Assembly: GCA_943358395.1 (NCBI GenBank)
Contig: CALRGY010000004.1
Coordinates: forward strand, 1-51,363
DNA: 51,363 nt
Direction of reading: 5' to 3'
From: Candidatus Uhrbacteria bacterium
GTDB taxonomy: Bacteria > Patescibacteriota > Patescibacteriia > UBA9934
Position 1 is the stretch's first letter. Every line of letters begins with the position of its first letter. A program made the translations under genes and the position numbers. The notes below the pieces were generated by a model. That model searched no databases. It was not told the DNA's origin and was given only the letters and a program-made list of their open reading frames with translations. This document shows positions 44,067 through 51,363 of the stretch, one piece after another.

Positions 44067-44456
44067 ATGCAAAAGCTCAAGAACATCCTCATTGGTGCCG
44101 CGCTCGTTGTTTTGCCCCTTGGTGCTGCAATGCATGTTCCTTTCGCTCACGCAGACTCTGCGCTCAGTGCAAACTTGAGTGATGTGAATGCAAGCGGTGG
44201 ACTTGGCTCTGCAGATCTGACCGACACCATTGGTTCATTGATCGCTGCATTGCTGAGTGTACTTGGTGTTATTTTCTTGCTCTTGATCATCTGGGCAGGA
44301 TTCAAGTGGATGACAGCACAGGGCGATCCAAAGAAAGTTACTGCAGCTAGAGACATTCTTGTCACCGCCGTGGTTGGTCTCATCATTCTCCTTTCCGCCT
44401 ACGCTATCAGCACATTCGTTATCGAAAGCCTCACAAAGGCAACGGGAACGGCATAG
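44067..44456 (+). CDS. VirB2/TrbC-like (pilin-like) protein, member 6
   Basis: LLLIIWAGFKWMTAQGDPKKVTAARDILVTAVVGLIILLSAYAISTFVIESL. Confidence 0.8.
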   Translation: MQKLKNILIGAALVVLPLGAAMHVPFAHADSALSANLSDVNASGGLGSADLTDTIGSLIAALLSVLGVIFLLLIIWAGFKWMTAQGDPKKVTAARDILVTAVVGLIILLSAYAISTFVIESLTKATGTA

Positions 44457-44483
44457 TCCTTCGGAAAAGTCCTACACTTTACT

Positions 44484-44513
44484 GAAAAAGCGATCCGAAA
44501 TGGATCGCTTTTT
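44484..44513 (+). terminator. Terminator after the pilin-like cluster
   Basis: aaaaagcgatccgaaatggatcgctttttc. Confidence 0.85.
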
Positions 44514-44542
44514 CGTTATCGATGAGATTCATCCGATTGAGT

Positions 44543-44609
44543 ACCCTCCCCCTGCAACTCGTCCCTCGAAGCTCGAAGAGCGAAGTGGGAAGGGGGAGTC
44601 GGAGGGGGT
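44543..44609. repeat. GC-rich palindromic repeat, intergenic copy
   Basis: accctccccctgcaactcg...gaagggggagtcggagggggt. Confidence 0.6.
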
Positions 44610-44615
44610 CTGAGC

Positions 44616-45917
44616 CTACGGGAGATCCCTTTTTGTGATCATCACTCCCATCACACACATCACCGTCAGCAATGCTAAATCATTCTTGAAGAATGGCACG
44701 TCGACCAGCCCATGAATCATCATGGCAATGAGTGCTGCGCCAAAGGCAAGAGAAAGTGGATCGGTTCTTTTCTGCCAGAGTGTATGCGCTAGCATCGTTG
44801 CGGCGATGATAAGTCCCACGAGCCCCATTAAACCTATTTCACTCCACACATTCAAAAAAACATTGTGCGGATACTGGAAAATTTCGTAGAAGGTTGCGTT
44901 GTGGTACGGCGAAAGCGCTGCGGGATAGCCGTTTAAACCGGCACCGAGGAACGGATGATCAGCAAGCATGCGCAGCGTTTCACTCCACTGCGATCGACGC
45001 ACCAGCCCGGAGGAATCGTGAAGGGTAAGTTTTTGTGTGATCGATGGTGCAAGGGTGGTGACGAATGTGGCGGCGAGGATCGTGCCGGTGAGTATCCCGA
45101 TCTTGAGCGAAGTTCGCATCGGAGCGATCAATCCGATGATAACGAGCGCCGCAGGAATCGCCACAAGCGCTGCCTCTGTTTTTGCCGCAACAATTCCCCC
45201 GATCATCAGTATGATCATAATCAGATCGCGAACCCTCCCCCTGCAAAGGGGGAGTAAGGAGGGGGTTTTTGATATGAATCTCACCACTGCCATCACCACA
45301 ATCGGCGCCAGAAAAAGCCCCACAGCATTCGGATAATCGTACAAAGACGTTGCCCGATTTTCCAGTACCCATGCAGCTGGGATTCCGATATGAGTAATCA
45401 CTTGAGCGATTGCGAATGCGCCGATGATGGCCCCAGAGGCGGTGAGTGCGGTGATGATGCGATCAAAATCAGCGCGGTCGATGACGGTTGTTTTGATGAT
45501 GACCGCGAGGAGCAGAGGTTCGATGATATACGCTTTGAGAATCCCAAGTGCGGAAAGAGTATCAGGTACGATGATTGTTCCGATGATGGCTCCAATAACG
45601 ATAAGGACAATCGGGATTCGATACCAACCAATAGAACGCGAAACCTCCCCCAAACCCCCTCCCTCCTTCGCTGGATTACCAGCTTCGGAGGGCAAGCCTT
45701 CTTTTCCCTTGTCGGGAGTACACGATCGGATTACGCCGATTCCGATGGTGATCAGCACGAATCCCTCGAGGAGCGTGGTGGGCATGGGCCCGATGCTGAA
45801 TCGGATGAGGTATGTGGGAAGAAGTCCAAAAAGCAGAGCAATGCCAAGGCGTTGGTTGCGCCAAGATATGAGAGCGAAGGCAATGAGAATTATCGCAATG
45901 AGGAATAGGAAGATCAT
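44616..45917 (-). CDS. O-antigen ligase/polymerase-like membrane protein (Wzy-like)
   Basis: Many TM segments and C-terminal AGLNGYPAALSPYHNATFYEIFQYPHNVFLNVWSEIGLMGL. Confidence 0.85.
   Translation of the reverse strand: MIFLFLIAIILIAFALISWRNQRLGIALLFGLLPTYLIRFSIGPMPTTLLEGFVLITIGIGVIRSCTPDKGKEGLPSEAGNPAKEGGGLGEVSRSIGWYRIPIVLIVIGAIIGTIIVPDTLSALGILKAYIIEPLLLAVIIKTTVIDRADFDRIITALTASGAIIGAFAIAQVITHIGIPAAWVLENRATSLYDYPNAVGLFLAPIVVMAVVRFISKTPSLLPLCRGRVRDLIMIILMIGGIVAAKTEAALVAIPAALVIIGLIAPMRTSLKIGILTGTILAATFVTTLAPSITQKLTLHDSSGLVRRSQWSETLRMLADHPFLGAGLNGYPAALSPYHNATFYEIFQYPHNVFLNVWSEIGLMGLVGLIIAATMLAHTLWQKRTDPLSLAFGAALIAMMIHGLVDVPFFKNDLALLTVMCVMGVMITKRDLP
45232..45267. repeat. GC-rich palindromic repeat inside the O-antigen ligase CDS (copy 2)
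   Basis: accctccccctgcaaagggggagtaaggagggggtt, encoding TPSLLPLCRGRV in frame. Confidence 0.7.
45641..45716. repeat. GC-rich repeat inside the O-antigen ligase CDS (copy 3)
   Basis: aaacctcccccaaaccccctccctccttcgctggattaccagcttcggagggcaagcc..., encoding DKGKEGLPSEAGNPAKEGGGLGEV in frame. Confidence 0.6.
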
Positions 45918-47350
45918 AGCGTTATGCCAGTATCCGGTTTAAAGAGGCGGACGAATGACTTCGGCGATGGGCCGCCAAGAGCGGCAAGCGTGCCGGCGTA
46001 AAGCAGGGTGCCGATGAGGACGGTAACAATAATGTGAATGTCGCGTAATGCGTAAAGCCCAATGCTCATAACGATAGACGCAAGAAGCGCTTTACCAAAC
46101 ATACCAAGATGCGGTGTCCACCGGGTGGTGCGCATCACCACAATTGCGGCGATGATGCCGATGAGTGTTTCGGCGAAGAGTGACATTGCCGCTGCTGCCC
46201 ACATGCCGTATGTCGGAATAAAAAGCGCATAACCAATAATGGTAAGAACGGCAACAAAGGCATACGCAAGCGTCATTGCGCGCTGCTTTTCAATGGCGAT
46301 CACCGTGTAGGAGAAGAGGGAGCCAAGAAACACAACGGCGGCTGTAGGGCCTAAAAGCGCAAGAACATGGCCTGCTGGCGCAAGCGAAGATTTAATGAGT
46401 GTCATCACGCCAACGCCGCAAAGCACACTGCCAAACGCAAACGGAACGCCGAGCATCACGAGCACGTCAAAGCCGTCTTGCATCCGTTTAGCAAACAGTG
46501 GGCGATTGTGTGCTGCCCATGCGGCAACAAGAAGGGGGAGGAGGAGGCCCATGAGTGTTGTTGGTACCGTTGTCACCACGTCGATGACTTTGTATGCGCC
46601 GCCGTAATATCCAATTTCAAGATCGGAACGGCCAAACAACCACATAAACAGCACGTCGCCTTTTAAATATAAAAGATTAAAGAAGATAGAAATGCCGATG
46701 GGCCAGCTTTTGGTCACAATAGCGCGAGCAATCGCAAGGTCGAATCCGAATGACATCGGGATATGCTTGTGGACACTGCGGAGCATAAGGATAACGTGAA
46801 CAATGCCGCCAAGAACAAACGCAAAGCTCGCGGCACCAAGTCCCAAATGCCAGTGCCACACTGCAACCACACCAAGGAATGCCACAAGTCGATTCGCGGT
46901 TTCTGCAATGGTGGCACGAGCAAGAAGAAGACGCTTTTGAAACACGCTTACAAACACTTGGGCAATGGAGCTAAAAAAGAACGCGCCGGCAAAGCAGAGA
47001 ATGGCAAGGCGTTCGCTCGGCGTTGTAGGAAGGAAAAACGCAGAGAGTGGTGCAAGGCTTAAAAAGACGAATGCACTCGCGACGCGAAGGGAAAACATGG
47101 TGCCGAGAATCTTCTTTTCATCGGCCTTTGGCGCAGAAATCATCTGCGCTGTGGTGAGTGTAAGCCCAAAGTCGACCAAAATCGCAAATACAGATGCATA
47201 TGTTTGCGCCTTGGTGAGCGCTCCATATCCATCGTCGCCCAAGGAATGAAGAAGGAACCAGAATGTTGCTAATCCCAGCACGGTGCCGATCATCTTCCCA
47301 ATCACTTGAATAAGCGTGTTTTTTGCAATAGCTTGGCGTTCTGTGGGCAT
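45914..47350 (-). CDS. Polysaccharide flippase (Wzx/MATE-like)
   Basis: MPTERQAIAKNTLIQVIGKMIGTVLGLATFWFLLHSLGDDGYGALTKAQTYASVFAILVDFGLTL; multi-TM; 4-bp overlap with the ligase start. Confidence 0.9.
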   Translation of the reverse strand: MPTERQAIAKNTLIQVIGKMIGTVLGLATFWFLLHSLGDDGYGALTKAQTYASVFAILVDFGLTLTTAQMISAPKADEKKILGTMFSLRVASAFVFLSLAPLSAFFLPTTPSERLAILCFAGAFFFSSIAQVFVSVFQKRLLLARATIAETANRLVAFLGVVAVWHWHLGLGAASFAFVLGGIVHVILMLRSVHKHIPMSFGFDLAIARAIVTKSWPIGISIFFNLLYLKGDVLFMWLFGRSDLEIGYYGGAYKVIDVVTTVPTTLMGLLLPLLVAAWAAHNRPLFAKRMQDGFDVLVMLGVPFAFGSVLCGVGVMTLIKSSLAPAGHVLALLGPTAAVVFLGSLFSYTVIAIEKQRAMTLAYAFVAVLTIIGYALFIPTYGMWAAAAMSLFAETLIGIIAAIVVMRTTRWTPHLGMFGKALLASIVMSIGLYALRDIHIIVTVLIGTLLYAGTLAALGGPSPKSFVRLFKPDTGITL

Positions 47351-47394
47351 AGATACTGCAAAGTGTATCAAATTTGCTATACTCGAAGAGTCAT

Positions 47395-49242
47395 ATGCCT
47401 TCATTTCTTCGTAGAATGGTAGTCGCGTTGGTTGTGTTTGGGTTCGTGATATTGGGGTATCCGCCACAAAATGCTCACGCGGCAATCTATTCGGCGGTAC
47501 AGATAACAAATTCCGGAAGTGGAACGATCATGATGGCGCCTGGTGAAGTGAAGACGATTACGACAACATTTCAAAATACTTCCGACTTTACGTGGAAGAA
47601 CGACGGCGCGGGGTATGTTTCGCTCTACACATACGGCCCGAAGTATCGCACGAGTGTTTTTGATCCTGGCACGTGGCTTTCGCCGAGCCAGGTGAAGCGA
47701 ATGACGGAATCATCGGTTGTAAAAGGGAAGATCGGAACACTGACATTTCAGCTCAAAGCCCCGTCAACCACGGGAACATATACGGAGACATTTAAGCTTG
47801 CTTCAGAGTTGTATTCTTGGTTTGACGGCGGAGAATTTTCATTGAAAATCGTGGTGAAGTCGTCATCGGCGAGTGCATCATCGAAAAGTACAACGTCGAC
47901 AACATCTGTATCGACAACTCCCACGTCGACCACAGCATCATCGGCGAGTGCTGCGCTCACAATGGTTTCGGCAAACAAGGTGAAGGCGGTGGCAGGGAAG
48001 GCGATTACGCTTTCGGCTGGGTTTAAGAATACCGGGAAGACATCGTGGAAAACGTATGGCTTGCGCGCGCCAGACATGAATATTGCATCTGCGGGGTCGT
48101 TCAAGCACGCGTCGTGGAAGAGCGATGTGGTTACCGATGTGACATCGACCATCAAAGCTGGGGAAACTGCCTATGTGACGTTTGCGATTACTGCCCCAAA
48201 AACGAATGGGAGCCACACGGTAAAACTGCAATTTACCGCGAACGGAGAATTGGTTGATGATGCGTTTGTTTCAATTCCGGTAGAGGTAACCGGCGGTGCA
48301 GCGGAGGCGATTACGGCGCCAAAAGACGAAACAGTCGATGACGGCGAGGGCACTGTGGCGTATATCACTGAGCCAACCATGCGGGTGGGTGTGCTGATCG
48401 TCGATGAAGAGACGGATGATGAGGTGGTGATTACATCGGCGGAAAGCGATTTTGACGTGAAGGATCTTGAGGGGAATTTGCTTGCCGAGATGAAGGCGGG
48501 GCAATCGGTTACCGCGGCGTGGAATGGGAAAACGTACACGTTTGACAGGGGCAAGGGCGTGGAGAAAGTATCCAGCGGGATTCGATTTCTTCCCAAAACA
48601 GTGAATGCCGTGATGACGGTGACAAACTTTGATCGGAAAGTAACGCGTGGATCATCGTTCACTGATAATACGTTCCGCAATATTCTTGAGCTTCGATACA
48701 ACACGCCAAACGATCGGACCTGGCTCATTAATGAGTTATCGATGGAATATTATCTTCGAGGTTTGGCTGAAACGTCGAACATTTCCCCAGCAGAATTTCA
48801 GAAAACACTTATCACGGCTGCTCGAACATACGGTTTTTACCATTGGACGCGTGCCACCAAGCACAAGAGCGAATATTTTCATGTCGATGCCTGGCTCGAC
48901 CAGGTGTACAAAGGGTACGGGCAAGAGCAGCGCACGCCGAATTTAACAGCAGCCGTAGAGGCAACGCGCGGAAGAATTGTTACATACCAAGGCGCAACAG
49001 CAATCACGCCATATTTCTCCCGTAGTGACGGCCGTACCCGAAGTTGGGACGAAGTATGGCACGGCACCGTGCCTTGGGCAGTTTCCGTTTCCGTTCCCTG
49101 CGACGAAGGAAAGACCCTTTGGGGCCACGGTGTAGGCATGTCTGCCTCCGGAGCACTCTGCATGGCAAATCAAGGGCAAATGTATAACGAAATCTTGAAG
49201 CATTTTTATACCGGGATTGAGGTGGAGAAGAAGTGGGAATAG
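47395..49242 (+). CDS. SpoIID/LytB-domain protein with two N-terminal NBR1/FW-like Ig domains
   Basis: Signal peptide; TTTFQNTSDFTWKN and AGFKNTGKTSWKT modules; Ser/Thr linker; ELSMEYYLRGLAETSN..., RTYGFYHW..., GHGVGMSASGALCMANQG. Confidence 0.85.
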   Translation: MPSFLRRMVVALVVFGFVILGYPPQNAHAAIYSAVQITNSGSGTIMMAPGEVKTITTTFQNTSDFTWKNDGAGYVSLYTYGPKYRTSVFDPGTWLSPSQVKRMTESSVVKGKIGTLTFQLKAPSTTGTYTETFKLASELYSWFDGGEFSLKIVVKSSSASASSKSTTSTTSVSTTPTSTTASSASAALTMVSANKVKAVAGKAITLSAGFKNTGKTSWKTYGLRAPDMNIASAGSFKHASWKSDVVTDVTSTIKAGETAYVTFAITAPKTNGSHTVKLQFTANGELVDDAFVSIPVEVTGGAAEAITAPKDETVDDGEGTVAYITEPTMRVGVLIVDEETDDEVVITSAESDFDVKDLEGNLLAEMKAGQSVTAAWNGKTYTFDRGKGVEKVSSGIRFLPKTVNAVMTVTNFDRKVTRGSSFTDNTFRNILELRYNTPNDRTWLINELSMEYYLRGLAETSNISPAEFQKTLITAARTYGFYHWTRATKHKSEYFHVDAWLDQVYKGYGQEQRTPNLTAAVEATRGRIVTYQGATAITPYFSRSDGRTRSWDEVWHGTVPWAVSVSVPCDEGKTLWGHGVGMSASGALCMANQGQMYNEILKHFYTGIEVEKKWE

Positions 49243-49245
49243 AAG

Positions 49246-49470
49246 CTATCGAAACGAAAAAAGCTTTTCAACAGATGTTCTGAAATATTCAGCAATACGT
49301 AACGCGGTAAAAAGGGATGGCTGTGCCGTCCCTTTTTCGATCGCGATGAGTGTTTGACGACTGATGCCGAGTTCTTTCGCGAGTTCGGTTTGAGAGATTG
49401 GAACGAGGATGCGATGAGAGTATAGGCGAGAAGTGAAGGTGAGGTTCTTTTGAGGAGGTGAGATACGCAT
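49246..49470 (-). CDS. XRE-family HTH regulator (short)
   Basis: SQTELAKELGISRQTLIAIEKGTAQPSLFTALRIAEYFRTSVEKLF. Confidence 0.75.
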   Translation of the reverse strand: MRISPPQKNLTFTSRLYSHRILVPISQTELAKELGISRQTLIAIEKGTAQPSLFTALRIAEYFRTSVEKLFSFR

Positions 49471-49570
49471 AGGAAAGAGTCGGGGAGGGGAGTCTTTGGA
49501 AAGGGTTGTGAGGAGGTGAGATACGGGTATGAAGTGATCGGGGGTTGGGATGGGGAGTCTTTGGAGGGGT
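49451..49570. repeat. Imperfect tandem duplication (~58-65 bp unit)
   Basis: tgaggaggtgagatacg at 49451 and 49509; ggggagtctttgga at 49487 and 49552. Confidence 0.7.
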
Positions 49571-49652
49571 TGGGAGAGATGAGGCGAAAGAGTGACCGTC
49601 GTCGGCGATCCTCATTTTCCGATCGGATGTCTCAATAAGACGATTCCTGAAG

Positions 49653-49726
49653 TGTCGCTTTGACTTTACATTTTATGTGCAAAATCATTAGCAAATATGC
49701 ATAAGACATGTAAAGTCAAAGCGACA
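49653..49726. repeat. Inverted repeat with perfect 18-bp arms
   Basis: TGTCGCTTTGACTTTACA (49653-49670) and TGTAAAGTCAAAGCGACA (49709-49726). Confidence 0.9.
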
Positions 49727-49814
49727 ATCCGAAAATGCAATAGAGAGAACGCCACGGTTCTGACGAGACAGGATTCCGCCCCCCCAACCTCCAAAGACAT
49801 CACCTCACCTATCG

Positions 49815-50387
49815 CTATTCAATCTCTGCAGGGTTCTCGCGAGTAACAGGGTGACCGTGTTTTGATTTGCAGATTTTCGAAAGTCCGCCGATGGCAATTT
49901 TGACGTCGTCGGGGTTGTCGATATTTTTAAATTGGAAGCGTTCGCGTTCGGCAGCGGTTTGGATGAACACGTCGCCAAAGGTCATAAACGTGCCGAGGAA
50001 TCCCTTTTGTTCGCTGGTAATATCTTGGATTTGATGCAGATACACTTCCGAAACAATGCGATTAAAGAGTCCGTGTTGTTCGGTGTTGATAATGCGTTCA
50101 TTCGTGACAATCCATACGTCCAGCCAATAATCCGTGAGGTTCGTGATGGTAAGAATAAGAACAATGAGAAGATATGCAAAAAGAACCACCATAAGTACTG
50201 GCCCGAGAAAAACGTGGCCGAGAATGGTTGTGTTCCCAATGCTGAGCACGATGCCAATAACAATGGGTAAGAGAAGAAGCCCTGTGGTGGTAAGAAAAAT
50301 GCGAAACACTTCTATCCAATGGCGGCGCAAAAATAAAACGACTTTTTCATTGGGTAATGCATTCGGCAGGAGGTTGAGGTTCATCAT
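49815..50387 (-). CDS. PH (bPH2/YdbS-like)-domain membrane protein
   Basis: Two TM segments then VTNERIINTEQHGLFNRIVSEVYLHQIQDITSEQKGFLGTFMTFGDVFIQTAAE. Confidence 0.85.
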   Translation of the reverse strand: MMNLNLLPNALPNEKVVLFLRRHWIEVFRIFLTTTGLLLLPIVIGIVLSIGNTTILGHVFLGPVLMVVLFAYLLIVLILTITNLTDYWLDVWIVTNERIINTEQHGLFNRIVSEVYLHQIQDITSEQKGFLGTFMTFGDVFIQTAAERERFQFKNIDNPDDVKIAIGGLSKICKSKHGHPVTRENPAEIE

Positions 50388-50653
50388 AAGCCAAGGTGGG
50401 AAGACGATTCTCCAGAAAAGGGAAGGACATTGACGAGTGGCACGCTTTCCGTCCACGCAACACCAGAAAGCGCGATAAGTCCGAGGAGGAGAACAGCGGC
50501 GTAGCTTATGATATATGCCAAAATCATCCCTAAAGCACCGCGCCCTACAATGCCGTAGCGCGCAAGGTGAAAAATATTAAACACAAGAAATGTTGCGCTG
50601 AAAAAAATAACACACGCGAGCGGCACCAGGAGAATCCACAACGGAATGTCCAT
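50384..50653 (-). CDS. Small membrane protein, hypothetical
   Basis: Two or three hydrophobic segments; overlaps the PH-domain gene start. Confidence 0.6.
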   Translation of the reverse strand: MDIPLWILLVPLACVIFFSATFLVFNIFHLARYGIVGRGALGMILAYIISYAAVLLLGLIALSGVAWTESVPLVNVLPFSGESSSHLGL

Positions 50654-50676
50654 ATAGGGCTATTGTAACACGTCAC

Positions 50677-51363
50677 TCATGCTTTTGTTTTTCCCAGATG
50701 GGTGTATGCACGAGCAGTGGCAACGCGCCCGCGGGGTGTGCGCTCCAGGAACCCAAGCTGCAGCAAATACGGTTCGTATACTTCCTCGATGGTTTCTGTT
50801 TCTTCTTGAGTTGCGGCAGCAAGCGTGCCTAAGCCAACGGGGCCGCCATTGAATTTCTCGATCAGCGTGAGAAGCAGATGGCGGTCGACGGGATCCAGAC
50901 CAAGATCGTCAATGGCGAGCAGGGCAAGGGCTTCGCGGGCGACGTCTGGGGTAAGCACTCCGTTGTGACGAATTTGCGCCACATCACGAACGCGTTTTAA
51001 CAGGCGGTTGGCAATGCGAGGCGTTTTGCGCGCCCGGCACGCAATGGTTGCTGCAGTGGCATCATCCATGGCTAAACCAAGGATTTTTGCACTTCGGTGA
51101 AGAATCTTCGCAATATCGTCATCGGAGTAGAAGCTCAGGTGAAGCGTGCTTCCGAATCTGTCGCGGAGCGGGGCAGAAAGAAGGGAAAGACGAGTTGTTG
51201 CGCCGATGATGGTAAACGGCTCAAGATTCAATCGTAATGTGCGTGCGGAAGGCCCTTTGCCGACCACAATGTCCAGCGCAAAGTCTTCCATGGCGGGATA
51301 CAGAACCTCCTCGATGTTATGGTTCATGCGGTGAATTTCGTCGATAAACAGCACGTCGCCACG
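50677..51363 (-). CDS. ruvB: Holliday junction ATP-dependent helicase RuvB (5' part outside window)
   Basis: [14 protein letters not shown]...[25 protein letters not shown]...[44 protein letters not shown]. Confidence 0.97.
   Translation of the reverse strand, partial: RGDVLFIDEIHRMNHNIEEVLYPAMEDFALDIVVGKGPSARTLRLNLEPFTIIGATTRLSLLSAPLRDRFGSTLHLSFYSDDDIAKILHRSAKILGLAMDDATAATIACRARKTPRIANRLLKRVRDVAQIRHNGVLTPDVAREALALLAIDDLGLDPVDRHLLLTLIEKFNGGPVGLGTLAAATQEETETIEEVYEPYLLQLGFLERTPRGRVATARAYTHLGKTKA

Noticed and set aside
45390-45942. Two ~172-aa plus-strand ORFs
   Set aside because: Antisense to the O-antigen ligase; biased D/M/R-rich composition with no recognisable domain.
1-51363. CRISPR array or CRISPR-Cas genes
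   Set aside because: No regularly spaced short direct repeats with unique spacers and no Cas-like proteins were found by eye.

Overview
This ~51.4 kb window looks chromosomal and has the gene style of a Patescibacteria/CPR-type bacterium. That lineage call is inferred from gene content; I ran no phylogeny. The replication-origin region is present: rpmH, rnpA and yidD diverge from dnaA-dnaN, with perfect TTATCCACA DnaA boxes upstream of dnaA. Other recognisable genes include nfo, two TrmB-like regulators, a class A PBP, a 3D-domain protein, a PIF1-like helicase, VIT1, a DipZ-like thioredoxin, a cysteine desulfurase, a 3-Cys ferredoxin plus FAD reductase, a bifunctional PGI/PMI, ribH, asparaginase, three NUDIX proteins, UDG, an ECF sigma factor, a large serine recombinase, a MazF-type toxin-antitoxin pair, galU, an O-antigen ligase/flippase pair, a SpoIID protein and ruvB (cut by the window edge). 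There are three tRNAs (Cys-GCA, Ser-UGA, Ser-CGA) and one IS30-family element with recognisable TIRs. The most noteworthy signals are: (1) six tandem short VirB2/TrbC-like (pilin-like) genes at 41.9-44.5 kb with no other T4SS gene in the window; (2) a ~123-bp palindromic repeat present three times, with compensatory arm changes, one copy of which carries the Shine-Dalgarno of the cysteine desulfurase inside its outer stem; (3) GC-rich palindromic repeats inserted in frame in the O-antigen ligase gene; (4) TGAGACA heptamers forming a perfect palindrome over the putative promoter of the serine recombinase, next to decayed copies of another repeat flanking a NUDIX gene. No CRISPR array was seen.
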